A stretch of DNA of 64,000 nucleotides. It comes from Saprospirales bacterium (GTDB taxonomy: Bacteria; Bacteroidota; Bacteroidia; Chitinophagales; Saprospiraceae). The stretch covers positions 62,001-126,000 of the forward strand of contig JADJBL010000011.1 of assembly GCA_016703765.1 (NCBI GenBank), in the 5' to 3' direction. Positions 38,126 to 48,292 of the stretch are shown piece by piece. The notes under the pieces are model-generated. The model saw nothing but the letters and a program-made list of their open reading frames with translations, did no database searches and was not told the DNA's origin. Each line of letters opens with the position of its first letter. Positions within the stretch are counted from its first letter, which is position 1. Both the position numbers and the translations under genes were made by a program.

Positions 38126-39312
38126 ATGAGGATCGCCCTGATTTCCTACGAATATCCACCCGAAACCGGATTAGGCGGCATTGGCACCTATACCGCACAG
38201 GCAGCCTGTATGCTCGCAGACAGGGGGCACTCGGTAGAGGTATTCGCGGGAGCCCTGGAGAAGGATTCCAGTGAATTGGACGGAAAAGTCCTCCTCCACA
38301 GGGTATATCCCGGGAAAGACCGCCATGCCTTTCCCAGCGCCGTCGTGCTCAAATTCCGGGAGCGGCATCAGTTCCAGGCCTTCGATATCATCGAGGGACC
38401 GGAATACAAATCGGACGGCCTTTCCATCCTGAAAGAATTCCCCCGGGTACCGCATACTGTCAAGTTGCATACGCCTTCTTTTCTCATCAAAAAGCTTTTT
38501 TTTGGGAAGGTAAGCCTTCTTCGCAAAGCGCGCTCCGTGGCCGGAAGCCTGCTAAAAGGCAAGCGCCCCAATCCTTACTGGGCTTATTCAAAGGAAAAAG
38601 ACCCGGAATACGAATTCACCCGCTCTGTGCCCTACATTCTCCACCCTTCCTTCGAACTGGGCGGGATCGTCTCCCGGGAATGGAATATCCCAATCGAGCG
38701 ATTTATCCATCTGCAAAACCCCTTCCAGCCGGGTAAAGAATTTCTATCCATCGGGATTCCCCAAAAAGCGGATGAGCTCGTGAGGGTTACCTTTCTGGGA
38801 AAGCTGGAAAGAAGAAAGGGCATCTTCCTCCTCCTGGAAGCCATGCCCGCGATCCTGCAAAAATACCCCAAGGTCCGATTCCGGTTTGTGGGCAAATCAC
38901 ACCCCTCCCCCAATCCCGGCATGGACATGCAGGCATATATCGAAGCCCCATTCCCTATACCCGGATACCCGCACAGCTGGCCGAAACCGATATCTGTATC
39001 TTCCCCAGTCTTTGGGAAAACTTCCCGAATGTTTGCCTGGAGGCCATGTCGGCGGGAAGGGCCGTGATCGGAAGCAAGAACGGAGGCATGGCCGAAATGC
39101 TGGGCGAGGAGGAATGCGGCTTGTTGATCGACCCGGATAAACCCAAAACCATCGTGGCCGCATTGAAAAAAATGATCGAAAACCCTCAATTGCGCTACCG
39201 CTTCGGCCAACTGGCCCGGGAAAAAGTGCTCCGGGAATATTCCTGGGATCGGATCGGCGCCCGCACCGAAGAGGTCTATTCCACAATCATCGACCATTGG
39301 CCGAAGGCATGA
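38126..39312 (+). CDS. Family 4 glycosyltransferase, one frame break
   Basis: ATG at 38126. MRIALISYEYPPETGLGGIGTYT is the classic GT4 opening with the Gly-Gly-Ile-Gly donor loop. The frame shifts near 38,950; the next frame supplies AETDICIFPSLWENFPNVCLEAMSAGRAVIGS with the E-x7-E motif and runs to TGA at 39312. About 395 residues. The gene begins 9 bp after the sulfotransferase stop. Confidence 0.85.
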
Positions 39313-40454
39313 AAAAAATCCTCCTGTCGCTCAAGGTATTGGCCGTTTGGGTCCTCATCATCGTGGTTTCCCTGGAGATCTTTCTGTGGCTCTACGATCC
39401 TTTTCATTTCCATGTTCAGGGCCGAAAAATCAGGTTGTTTCCGCATCAAACCACCACGGTCCACCACAAATACGAAGCCATACGCCAGGAGCCCCTCATC
39501 ACGACCAACAACCTGGGTTTCCAGGGACGCGACTACGAAAAGGGCGCCGACCAGTTCCGTATCTTTGCCGTAGGGGGTTCCACCACCGCCTGTGACCTGA
39601 TCGCCACGCCCTATACCTGGCCGGTAGCGCTCGACTCGCTGGTCCTCCAAAAACATCCGCAGACCTGGGTCAACAACGCCGGGTTTTCCGGCCATACGAG
39701 CTTCGGGCACCAGATCCTGCTGGAGGATATCCTCCTCGGCCTGCAACCCGACCTGATCCTCCTGCTGGCAGGCGCCAACGACCGCGGATTGAGCAATATT
39801 TCCATCAAGGATACCTACATCTTCAAGCCCGACCGGAAAAGCGACCAATACTCCTGGAAGGGGAAGATCTATTTCTTTTTCGCCGACAACTCCAAAATTC
39901 TGGGCGCCCTGATCAACCTCAAACGAGCGAGCGCGGCACGGAATAATGTCTGGAATTATCAGGGCTTTTTCGATACCGACAGTATCCAGACCATCGCCCC
40001 AACTCCTCTAGCCGTCCGGGATTCCATTTTGCAAAAATATGAGGCGGTCTTTATCTCCGAGTACAAACAGCGAATCAGCCGCCTCGTCCACACCTGTTTG
40101 CAAAACGGGGTCAAGCCCGTGCTCCTCAGCCAACCCATTTTGTATGACACCCTTGCCGATCCGGTCACCGGGCTAAACCTGGCGGCTATCGAAGTTCCCT
40201 TTAAAATGGCCGAAGCCACCGGTATTCAGGTCGAAGCGGTGGACGGCCTGACGGAAAAAGCCGTCCTCGACCTACACAACCGGGCAGTCCGCGAGGTCGC
40301 AATGGAAAAAGGTGTCCCCTTCATCGACCTGGCGGCCAAAATGCCCAAAGGCTTCGCCTGGTTTTACGACCCGATCCATTTCACCGAGGAGGGTTGCAAG
40401 GAGGTAGCCCGCATCGTGTACGAAGAGCTCGAGGCCCAAAACCTTCTTCCCTAA
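39309..40454 (+). CDS. SGNH/GDSL-type hydrolase with membrane anchor
   Basis: ATG at 39309 (overlapping the previous stop by 4 bp), 381 residues. One N-terminal membrane helix (LAVWVLIIVVSLEIFLWLY), then the SGNH blocks: FAVGGSTT (Ser91 nucleophile), NAGFSGHT (Gly), LLLAGANDRG (Asn157) and FYDPIHFTEEG (Asp and His about residues 354-357). All four catalytic blocks are intact. Anchored in the inner membrane and probably facing the periplasm, it could add or remove acetyl groups on the polysaccharide. Confidence 0.85.
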   Translation: MKKILLSLKVLAVWVLIIVVSLEIFLWLYDPFHFHVQGRKIRLFPHQTTTVHHKYEAIRQEPLITTNNLGFQGRDYEKGADQFRIFAVGGSTTACDLIATPYTWPVALDSLVLQKHPQTWVNNAGFSGHTSFGHQILLEDILLGLQPDLILLLAGANDRGLSNISIKDTYIFKPDRKSDQYSWKGKIYFFFADNSKILGALINLKRASAARNNVWNYQGFFDTDSIQTIAPTPLAVRDSILQKYEAVFISEYKQRISRLVHTCLQNGVKPVLLSQPILYDTLADPVTGLNLAAIEVPFKMAEATGIQVEAVDGLTEKAVLDLHNRAVREVAMEKGVPFIDLAAKMPKGFAWFYDPIHFTEEGCKEVARIVYEELEAQNLLP

Positions 40455-40470
40455 ATCGCATGATAGAAAA

Positions 40471-41412
40471 ATGAAGCTTTCCGTCGTCCTGTGCACCTAT
40501 AATCCGCGTACCGAATACCTGTTTCGGGTGCTCGAAGCCCTGAAAGGCCAGACCCTTTCTCCGTCCGGGTGGGAGTTTGTGCTGGTGGACAACAACAGCA
40601 CAAACAGCTTCCGGGATTCGATCGACCTGTCCTGGCACCCGAACGCGAAGGTAGTCGAGGAAAAGCAGCCGGGCCTCACCCCTGCCCGTATCACCGGCAT
40701 TCGAACAGCCGGCGCGGAAATCATCGTTTGCGTGGACGACGACAACGTGCTGCGGCGGGACTATCTGGAAAACAGCCTTTCCTTTCTGGAGAAGCATCCG
40801 GAAGTGGGCGCGGTGGGGGGTAAATCCATCCCCCTGTATGAAAAGGCCCCTCCTGCCTGGTTCTCCGAATTGAATATTTCCCTGGGGTGCCGGGATCTCG
40901 GCAATCAGGTACAGATCACCTCCCAAAAAGGCAAACCCGTTCGAATTTACCCACCTATGGCGCCCATAGGAACAGGCATGGTAATCCGCAGAAAGGCCTT
41001 TCTGGATTATGCGGATGAGGCTCAGCAGGACCCGGTTCGCAAAGCCCTGGGCAGGACCGGTAAGGCCCTGACCTCCGGCGAGGACAACGACATGGTCCTG
41101 ACCCTGCTGAGAAACGGCTGGGAGGTCGCCTACTCCCCGGATCTCTATATCGACCACCTTATCCCCGCCGGACGGGTGGATTCCTTTTACCTGGCGAAGA
41201 TGAACAGAGCTTCCTCCAAATCTTGGCTCCAGGTCCTGGCCGTGCACGGAATCTTCCCCTGGAAGCCGGTCGCGCCCTGGACCGTTCCGATCAGAAAGAT
41301 CAGGGCCTTTTTCAGGATAAAACCCTGGAAGAGCCCACTTCAACAAATAAAATACCAAGGCGCCTGCGGGATTTTCGAAGGCAGGGCGGCCATACGGCAA
41401 CGATGGATGTGA
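40471..41412 (+). CDS. Family 2 glycosyltransferase
   Basis: ATG at 40471, 313 residues, unbroken. KLSVVLCTYNPRTEYLFRVLEAL, VDNNSTNS, CVDDDNVLRRDYL (triple-Asp site) and IGTGMVIRRKAFL form the GT2 pattern shared with the gene at 33.7 kb; SGEDNDMVL near residue 210 is the ED acceptor-side motif. Its last 10 bp overlap the next gene. Confidence 0.87.
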   Translation: MKLSVVLCTYNPRTEYLFRVLEALKGQTLSPSGWEFVLVDNNSTNSFRDSIDLSWHPNAKVVEEKQPGLTPARITGIRTAGAEIIVCVDDDNVLRRDYLENSLSFLEKHPEVGAVGGKSIPLYEKAPPAWFSELNISLGCRDLGNQVQITSQKGKPVRIYPPMAPIGTGMVIRRKAFLDYADEAQQDPVRKALGRTGKALTSGEDNDMVLTLLRNGWEVAYSPDLYIDHLIPAGRVDSFYLAKMNRASSKSWLQVLAVHGIFPWKPVAPWTVPIRKIRAFFRIKPWKSPLQQIKYQGACGIFEGRAAIRQRWM

Positions 41413-42386
41413 TCATTACAGGCGGCAATGCCGACCATTTTCCTTACCTCGAGTTATTCGTATCCAGCCTGCGACAGAACGGCGGTTTTTCCGGGACAAT
41501 TGCACTGTGCGACAACGCGATCGAGGGGACCTGGGACCGGCCCGGAAAATTCCGGGAAGGAGGGTCCTTCAGTCCGGAGCAGCTGCAGTTTTTTGCAAAA
41601 AACCAGGTCGAGGTTTTCGTCTATTCGGAATTGCTGGCCCAAAACCGGATTTCAAGAGAGCAGATCGACGCGATCCCTTCGCCTACGCAGCGCTACCCGC
41701 ATAAATTTATCTACACGACCCTCATTTCCAAGAATTATCTAACGAAGGCCAAAAATATCTGCTTTTTCGACGCGGATATCTATTTTCAAAAGCCCGTCCA
41801 GCCAATCTTCGAGCGGTTTACGGAGGATGCCGTATATATTGTCGCCGAGCGGCTAGCAATCGGGCAAAACCATTTTCTTTCGAAATGGATCGCCCATTCG
41901 GACTTTTCGAAGCTCAGCGACCAGGGTCTGTACCTGTCCACCATGAACCAGGCCTTGAACTACTGCAGTGGGTTCTTTGGCGGAGAAGCACGGAGGTTCC
42001 ATTCTCTGGTCCTTTTGTGCAGCCTGTTGACTACCAATTCCTGGACGCCATTTTTCAGCGACCAGCCGACCTTGAATATTCTAAAGTCCTTCTTTCACTA
42101 CCCCTTTATCGAGCTTTCCAGAGAGCACGTGTTTCATCTGGGGGAATTTCCCAAAGAAGATTTTATCGTGCAAAACGCCCGTTTGTCTTACGGCGGAATG
42201 GAAAGCATAGCCGTCCATTTCAACGGCCCAACCAAGGAGGCGTTCGAGGCGGTTAAATCCCAGTTTTTCGGTCTCGGCGGACCACAAGTGGTTCGCTATC
42301 ATCCCATCCGGCGTGCCTGGGTAAAGGCAATACGGGCCCTGAAAAACGCGAAGAAAAATTTACGGAAAATGGGGCCCAAACCATGA
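41403..42386 (+). CDS. Putative GT-A-fold glycosyltransferase
   Basis: ATG at 41403, 327 residues. MDVIITGGNADHFPYLELFVSSLR, KNICFFDADIYFQ (D-A-D metal motif, about residue 122) and LSDQGLYLSTMNQALNYCSGFFGG suggest a nucleotide-sugar binding GT-A enzyme of a family I cannot name. SDQPTLNIL (about residue 222) resembles the DQ..LN motif of GT8/GT77-like proteins. The reading frame is open upstream but that part is a shadow of the preceding gene. Confidence 0.7.
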   Translation: MDVIITGGNADHFPYLELFVSSLRQNGGFSGTIALCDNAIEGTWDRPGKFREGGSFSPEQLQFFAKNQVEVFVYSELLAQNRISREQIDAIPSPTQRYPHKFIYTTLISKNYLTKAKNICFFDADIYFQKPVQPIFERFTEDAVYIVAERLAIGQNHFLSKWIAHSDFSKLSDQGLYLSTMNQALNYCSGFFGGEARRFHSLVLLCSLLTTNSWTPFFSDQPTLNILKSFFHYPFIELSREHVFHLGEFPKEDFIVQNARLSYGGMESIAVHFNGPTKEAFEAVKSQFFGLGGPQVVRYHPIRRAWVKAIRALKNAKKNLRKMGPKP

Positions 42387-43228
42387 TGAATTTCCTGTTT
42401 CGGATAAAGAGAAAAGTCAGGGCCCTATTTGGTTATACAGCCTATCTGGTCCGCGATCTCGTTTACCGCAACAAGAGAGACCATTATTCCAAATTCCTGA
42501 TCGTCTGCAACGGGAGAACCGGCTCGAATATGCTGATCAGCTACCTCCACTCGCATCCCAGTATAGTTTGTTATAGAGAGATCTTTCATCACCACGCTCC
42601 GAACATGGGCCTGGAATACGAATCCCTCCTGGACAAGGAAAAAATGAAAAAACTGAGTTTGATTGGCCCCTTGGCGTTCCTTCGTCGCTATGTCTTCAAA
42701 GGCTACCCTGCAAAAGTGAAAGCAGTTGGCTTCAAGCTGATCTATTGGCAGGCCATGGGGAGCGAATATTATGAAAAATTGCCCCGGCATTTGGCGTCGA
42801 TCGAGGGTCTGAAAGTGATCCACCTGGTCAGGACAAATAAACTGGATTTGGTGGTTTCCAAAAAAGTAGCGCTGAAGACCAATAAGTGGATCGCCCTGAA
42901 CCGTAAAGAAACGCACTCCGATATGAAGATTACGATCACGCCATCGGAAATGGAAGAGGGCCTGAATTTGAACACACAACTGGAAAAGCGCTTCGACAAA
43001 TTGCTTGCTGGTTGCCCCCGTATCAAAGTAAGCTATGAGGACATCGTGGGGGACCCTCAAAAAGAAATTGGAAAAATATTGGACTTTCTCGGCCTTCCCG
43101 GCACGAATTTAAAGACCGGCACGCATAAGCAATTGCCCGAAAAACCCTCCGAAATAATCGAAAATTACATAGAGTTGAAGTCGTATTTCCAACACACCGG
43201 CTACGGGAAATACTTCGATGAAGGATAA
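42383..43228 (+). CDS. Sulfotransferase family protein (3 of 5)
   Basis: ATG at 42383 (a second ATG follows at once), 281 residues. FLIVCNGRTGSNMLISYL holds the PAPS loop (GRTGSNML), and KVIHLVRTNKLDLVVSK is the 3'-phosphate block, resembling Stf0-type carbohydrate sulfotransferases. The end KVSYEDIVGDPQKEIGKILDFLGL is common to the superfamily. The C-terminus overlaps the next gene by 11 bp. Confidence 0.82.
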   Translation: MMNFLFRIKRKVRALFGYTAYLVRDLVYRNKRDHYSKFLIVCNGRTGSNMLISYLHSHPSIVCYREIFHHHAPNMGLEYESLLDKEKMKKLSLIGPLAFLRRYVFKGYPAKVKAVGFKLIYWQAMGSEYYEKLPRHLASIEGLKVIHLVRTNKLDLVVSKKVALKTNKWIALNRKETHSDMKITITPSEMEEGLNLNTQLEKRFDKLLAGCPRIKVSYEDIVGDPQKEIGKILDFLGLPGTNLKTGTHKQLPEKPSEIIENYIELKSYFQHTGYGKYFDEG

Positions 43229-44188
43229 AGATCCCCTCGTCTCCATCCTGATACCCGCCTATAACGCCTCGCTCTACCTTGCCGAGACGGTTCAGTCTAT
43301 TATGACCCAGGCTTTTTCGGCTTGGGAAATGATCATCGTCGATGACGGCTCGCAGGACGATACTTTTTCCATCGCTCGCGATTTCGCAGGACGGGATAGC
43401 AGGATACAGGCTGTGGCTCAGCCGAACGCAGGCGCCAGCGCGGCGCGAAACCACGCCTTTCGGCTGTCGAAGGGCCAATGGGTCAAATACATGGATGCCG
43501 ACGATCTGCTGAACCCGGATTCCCTGGCCGCTCAGGTTGATCTCGTTAATCAATTCCCGGACTGTATCATTTCCGGCAAATGGGGCCGGTTTTACCGCGA
43601 CGATCTGCAGACCTTTCGACTTTCCTCCGAATCCGTTTGGCGGGACATGCCAGGGGTGGACTGGATCGTCGAATCCTGGTCGAAGGGGCCGAACATGACC
43701 CAACCGGGCATTTTTCTGATCCCCAGAAACATAGTGGAGAAATTCGGAGGCTGGGACGAAAGCCTCAGCCTGGTCGACGACCGGGAGTTTTTCACCCGGA
43801 TCATCTTGCAATCCCCGTTTATCAAATTTTGTCCCGACTCCGTCCTGTACTACCGCTCCGGCCTGGGAGGCAGTCTGTCCAAAACGAGAGGAGAAAAGGC
43901 CATGGCATCTGCCTGGAAGGCGACCGATCTCAGCGCAAACTACCTGCTCCAAGCCAGGAAGGATGCGCAGGCCAGGCGGGCCTGCGCGGTGCAGTACCAG
44001 GCGTTTGCATACACCGCCTATCCCGGCTTCCCTGAATTGACAGATAAGGCCGAAGCCCAGGTGCGCGAACTGGGAGGATCAGATTTTCCCTTCCGGGAGG
44101 CTTCCTTTTGAAGGCCCTTACGACCCTGATCGGCTGGAAAAAAGCGAAAAAGATAAAGCTCGCGATCCACCGGCTCCTCTCACGCTGA
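43218..44188 (+). CDS. Family 2 glycosyltransferase, probable frame break near 3' end
   Basis: ATG at 43218. VSILIPAYNASLYLAETVQSI, VDDGSQDDT, GASAARNHAF and YMDADDLL are standard GT2 blocks. The open frame stops at 44111, but a one-base shift near 44,097 continues LLKALTTLIGWKKAKKIKLAIHRLLSR to TGA at 44188, a basic tail typical of these proteins, so the intended end is probably 44188, just before the next ATG. About 323 residues. Confidence 0.8.
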
Positions 44189-44189
44189 T

Positions 44190-45014
44190 ATGCCCGAACT
44201 TCCAAAAGATAAGCTCGTCCTCATCATCGGCGCAATGAAAAGCGGCACCTCCACCCTGTTCGAACTGCTTTCACAGCACCCCGCCATTTGCCCTTCCCGC
44301 ATAAAAGAACCCGAATTCTTTTCCCGAAACCAAAGCCACCGGGTAGACCTGCCCGACTACGAAGCGCTTTGGGATTTCCAACCACAAATTCACTCCTACT
44401 ATATCGAAGCTTCTACGGGATACTCCAAGTTTCCGGAAGAGACCGGCGTAGCGGAAAGGATTTCTCAGGAAGGCCTAAATCCATTTTTCATTTACATCGT
44501 CCGCGACCCGGCCGGACGGATTCAATCCGAATACAACTATATCAAATTTCACCCCTACCTGAAAGGGCCGGCCGACCCGCTGGATGAATTCTATGTTTCC
44601 AAATCCCGCTACTTCCTGCAATTGACAAAATTCCTCGAATATTTTCCCGACAAGCGGCGGTATTGTATTGTTCGCATGGAGGACCTGGTGACAGATCCTC
44701 AAATCACGACGGCCGGGGTTTTTGATTTTCTGGGGCTTTCTCCTTTGCCAAAGGTGGATGAAAAAGTATCCAATCCCACGCCCAGGGTTTCCCGGCTCGA
44801 GTTGCTTTTTCGCAATCGGTCGGCATACTGGCTTCGAAGTTTGATTCCTCCGGGACTCCGCGCTTTCTTGCGCCGCCGCCTGCTCGGGCTTTCGGGTTCG
44901 GCGCATTTCGAATTGAGCAAGACCCAAAAGGATCAAATCCGTCGGGAATTGCAAGAGGATATGACTCAATTTTCCAAAGAATTTAAGGTCGATGTCTCGG
45001 GCTGGGGCTATTGA
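44190..45014 (+). CDS. Sulfotransferase family protein (4 of 5)
   Basis: ATG at 44190, 274 residues, unbroken. LVLIIGAMKSGTSTLFELLSQHP is a textbook PAPS 5'-phosphosulfate loop (Lys, Ser, Gly, Thr), KEPEFFS follows, and FFIYIVRDPAGRIQSEYNY is the 3'-phosphate block. This is the heparan N-/O-sulfotransferase-like subgroup common in bacteria. It should transfer sulfate from PAPS to a sugar hydroxyl or amine. Its 3' end overlaps the next gene by 23 bp. Confidence 0.87.
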   Translation: MPELPKDKLVLIIGAMKSGTSTLFELLSQHPAICPSRIKEPEFFSRNQSHRVDLPDYEALWDFQPQIHSYYIEASTGYSKFPEETGVAERISQEGLNPFFIYIVRDPAGRIQSEYNYIKFHPYLKGPADPLDEFYVSKSRYFLQLTKFLEYFPDKRRYCIVRMEDLVTDPQITTAGVFDFLGLSPLPKVDEKVSNPTPRVSRLELLFRNRSAYWLRSLIPPGLRAFLRRRLLGLSGSAHFELSKTQKDQIRRELQEDMTQFSKEFKVDVSGWGY

Positions 45015-46214
45015 TATTGCCATCCTGACCGGTTCGCACCTGTGCCGTAACCCCCGGGTGGTCAAGGAAGCCAACGCATTGGCGGAAGCGGGATACACTG
45101 TTTCGGTTTTGAGCGTCTGGACCCGGAAAGACTGGCTCCAATTGGACCGGACGCTTTTGCACCCGGACGTGGCGTATGATGGCATTGATCTGACGGACTG
45201 GACAGGCCCAAAATCCGTCTTTCTGCGGCTGGTCAAACGGGCATTCGGGGAGATGAACCGCATTTTCAACATGGAATCCATCCATTCCCTGAATTACGGC
45301 CTCCCGGCGCTTTCGAGGCTCGCTAAAAAGCAAAGGGCCGCACTGTACATCGCCCACCAGGAAACGGGGCTGGCCATAGGGTGCAGGTTGTTGAATGAGA
45401 AATATAAGGTCGCTTTCGACCTGGAGGATTGGTATTCCAAAGACCTTCTGCCGGAAGCCAGGCAAACCAGGCCCGTCAAACTCCTGGAGGAGATGGAGCG
45501 CCAGGCCCTGCATCATGGCGCCTTTGCAGTGACTACCTCGGGAGCGATGGCGTATGAAATGGGAAGGTATTTTCAATGTCCTCCTCCCCAGGTAATTTTG
45601 AACGTTTTTCCGCGGCAAGAAACGGCGTTTCTAAGAAACGCCGTTTCTCCATTAAGACTCATCTGGTTTTCGCAGACCATTGGTCCGGGCAGAGGCCTGG
45701 AGGAAATGCTGGACAGTATCTCCTCGTTGGAGGATGTCCGCCTGGAAATTCATTTGTTGGGAGATATCGATCCCGGCTACCGGTCGCGATTGGGCGAATT
45801 GGTCCGGCATCCTGACAATCACCGGCTTTTCTTTCACCCGATCGTCCCACCGGCCGAACTGAACCGAACCCTGAGCCGCTACGACGCCGGCCTGGCGCTG
45901 GAACGGCCTTTCCGGAAAGCCGCGACCTAACCATTACCAATAAGATCGTGCAATACCTGCAAGCGGGGCTGGCTGTGCTGGCAACCAATACCAGGGGCCA
46001 GTCGGAATTGGCTGCGCAGGCGGAAGGCGCGGTCTTCCTCGTGGACAACGGCAGCCCCCAATCCCTGGCAGTCGAAATCCGGGAACTGGCCATTTCGGCG
46101 GAAAAACTAACCCAAGCGAGGCAAATTGCCCGAAACCTGAGCTCTACCTGGCTCAACTGGGAAGGGGAGAAAATAAAATTGTTGAAGCTGGTGAAAAAGG
46201 CGCTTGGGAGATGA
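44992..46214 (+). CDS. Family 4-like glycosyltransferase, one frame break
   Basis: ATG at 44992. The N-terminal domain has AILTGSHLCRNPRVVKEANALAEAG; the C-terminal domain has LIWFSQTIGPGRGLEEMLDSI (phosphate-binding loop). The frame shifts near 45,915, after GLALERPFP, into LTITNKIVQYLQAGLAVLATNTRGQSE, ending at TGA 46214. About 407 residues. A perfect 13-bp palindrome is translated in frame at 45,624-45,651. The last 4 bases overlap the next ATG. Confidence 0.8.
45624..45651. repeat. Perfect palindrome inside a glycosyltransferase gene
   Basis: GAAACGGCGTTTC and GAAACGCCGTTTC are separated by TA. The whole unit is in frame, encoding Glu-Thr-Ala-Phe-Leu-Arg-Asn-Ala-Val-Ser, at a surface-loop-like place between two domains. 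Confidence 0.65.
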
Positions 46215-47491
46215 AAAAGCTCCTCATCATCTCCCCCCATTTCCCCCGATCAACGGCGCCGACATGCACCGCGTCCGCCAAAGCCTTCCTTATTATCGGG
46301 AGTTTGGCTGGGAGCCTACCGTGGTCGCCGTACACCCCGAATACGTCGAAGGAGCGCAAGACCCGCTCCTCGAAAAATCCCTGCCCGAGGGCCTGCGGGT
46401 CATCCGCGTGAAGGCCTTTTCTTCGAAATACACCCGCAAAATGGGGCTGGGCAGCCTGGCGCTTCGGTCTCTCTTTTTCTATTGGAGAGCCGTCAACCGG
46501 CTCCTTAAAAAAGAGCATTTCGATTTGGTGTTTTTTTCCACCACCCAATTTCCGGTGCTGGTGTTGGGCAATTACTGGAAGCGGCGCTTCGGCATTCCCT
46601 ACGTCATCGATATGCAGGACCCCTGGCACACGGACTACTACCTGTCGAAGCCCAAATCGGAGCGGCCGCCGAAGTACTGGTTTGCCTACCGCCTCAACAA
46701 ATGGCTAGAGCCCATCGCGATGCGGAGGGTAAGCGCGCTGATGAGCGTATCAGAGGCTTACCTCATAACCCTGCAGGAGCGGTATTCGAACATCCGGCCG
46801 GAGATGTGCCATACGATTACGTTTGGGGCGTTTGAAAAAGACTTCGAATTGGTTGCCGCGCCCGCCGTAGCACGAGCTACGGCGGGCGCAGATGAGCATA
46901 TCCATATCGTTTATGTCGGGCGGGCGGGGCACGATATGAAAAAAGCATTTCGGGCCTTGTTCGGAGGCTTTCGGATGGGTTTGGAGCAGGGATTGGAGGC
47001 TTTTAAGAACATGCGTTTCCATTTCATCGGCACGAGCTACGCAGCAGATGGAAAGGGCATAAAAACGGTGGAGCCGCTGGCCGAAGAGGCGGGGGGTTTC
47101 GAAATACGTGGAAGAGCGAACCGACCGCGTGCCCTATTTCAGCGGCTTGCAACTGCTCCGCGAGGCGGATCTATTGGTCGTTCCGGGCTCGGAAGATCCT
47201 CAATACACGGCTTCCAAGCTCTACCCCTACATCCTGGCGAAGAAGCCCTTGTTGGCCATCTTCCACGAGCGGAGCAGCGTGGTGGAAGTGTTGCAACAGA
47301 CCCGGGCAGGGGAGTGCGCGACCTTCTCCGCCGAAACCCCGACGGAAGAGCTGAGCAGGCAGGTGTTTGAGAAGCTCCGGCAGCTTTCGGCCAAACTCCC
47401 CTTCGTACCGGATACGAATTGGGAGGCCTTCCGGCCCTATACGGCGAGGGAGCGGGTGAGGCTGCAGGTGGGGGTGTTTAACCAATATTGA
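46211..47491 (+). CDS. Family 4-like glycosyltransferase, two frame breaks
   Basis: ATG at 46211 gives KKLLIISPHFP; a shift near 46,250 leads into PINGADMHRVRQSLPYYREFGWEP, and another near 47,100 into ERTDRVPYFSGLQLLREADLLVVPGSEDPQYTASKLYPYIL, ending at TGA 47491. About 427 residues. The SEDPQYTASKLYPY segment carries the donor-binding region of this GT4 subgroup. A perfect 14-bp palindrome is translated in frame at 46,858-46,889. The 3' end overlaps, convergently, the XRE gene by 14 bp. Confidence 0.8.
46858..46889. repeat. Perfect 14-bp palindrome inside a glycosyltransferase gene
   Basis: GCGCCCGCCGTAGC (46858-46871) and GCTACGGCGGGCGC (46876-46889) pair perfectly around ACGA, encoding Ala-Pro-Ala-Val-Ala-Arg-Ala-Thr-Ala-Gly-Ala. 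The sequence resembles the CCCGCCG...CGGCGGG insert at 1132-1156. Confidence 0.65.
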
Positions 47492-48001
47492 TTTCCAGCT
47501 TTTTACCCAGTCCGATCTCAATGATCTTCCTCAAGGTGCCTAGCTCAATATCGGACTTGTTATTTTCAATACGGGAAATATAATTCTTGGTCGTTCCGCT
47601 TTTGTAAGCCAATTCTTCCTGGGTAAGGCCTGCCTGAGTTCTTGCTTTTTTTAGTAGCTCCCCCAGAAAATATGGCTGATTACGTCGCTCGTCAGGGGTA
47701 CTTTTTTCGTACAGTACCACCGGGTCAAGGTCTAAAGAGTATCAAACTCCATTCCATTGGAGAGCTTGATTTTCTTTGTTAGTTGGGGCCAAACCAGGGT
47801 ACCATTCTTTAATTCAAGTCCGGAGAATAGAACCGGGTCCGTCAATTGTCGAAGGAAGGGATCTGTGATAAAAGGATCTGTTGTAAACAACTCTTCAAAA
47901 TTGACAACCCTGTATTCTCCATTGTTGAAAACACAGTGCACCTTAAAGCGTTTTACTTCGATGATTTGAATAATGCGGGGAATTTTTGCTGTTTTTCTCA
48001 T
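47478..48001 (-). CDS. DUF2442 domain plus XRE helix-turn-helix, probably one protein with a frame break
   Basis: Read in reverse, an ATG at 48001 opens a DUF2442 protein (VKRFKVHCVFNNGEYRVVNFEELF, ...WPQLTKKIKLSNGMEFDTL) that stops at 47732. The next frame, starting just before the apparent HTH gene, reads DLDPVVLYEKSTPDERR, which is the normal DUF2442 ending, and continues into an XRE domain (LGELLKKARTQAGLTQEELAYKSGTTKNYISRIE) ending at 47478. A single indel near 47,733 would join them into about 173 residues. If the break is real, these are two genes. With DUF4160 upstream this resembles a toxin-antitoxin-like module; the HTH part would bind its own promoter. Confidence 0.7.
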
Positions 48002-48013
48002 GCTTATTTATAT

Positions 48014-48241
48014 TTACTTTCTCATCGACTCCCAAATTTCCAAAAGCAACCCCTGATTTTCCTTTGCCCATTGGATCATCTTTTTATGTTGCTTCGTGGG
48101 CAGATTTCCTCTGAAGGTTTTCAAAGATTTTATTTCAACCAATTCTTCAAATTCTGCATAGACTGCATGGAAATGAGGAGGAAGGTGATCATTGTAGTAA
48201 AAATCTACCTTTATGCCATCAATAATGAAGAATGTAGGCAT
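48014..48241 (-). CDS. DUF4160 protein
   Basis: ATG at 48241 (reverse), 75 residues. The pattern MPTFFIIDGIKVDFYYNDHLPPHFHAVYAEFE (HxPPHxH) and the C-terminal WAKENQGLLLEIWE are diagnostic for DUF4160. Genes of this family commonly precede DUF2442 genes, as here with a 12-bp gap, and the pair is suspected to be a toxin-antitoxin system, though the activity is not established. It runs against the surrounding polysaccharide genes and is more AT-rich than they are, which suggests insertion. Confidence 0.82.
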   Translation of the reverse strand: MPTFFIIDGIKVDFYYNDHLPPHFHAVYAEFEELVEIKSLKTFRGNLPTKQHKKMIQWAKENQGLLLEIWESMRK

Positions 48242-48292
48242 GTTGTATCCTAATTAGGTAACAAAGATGCGAAAAAAATATTTTCCTGTCAA

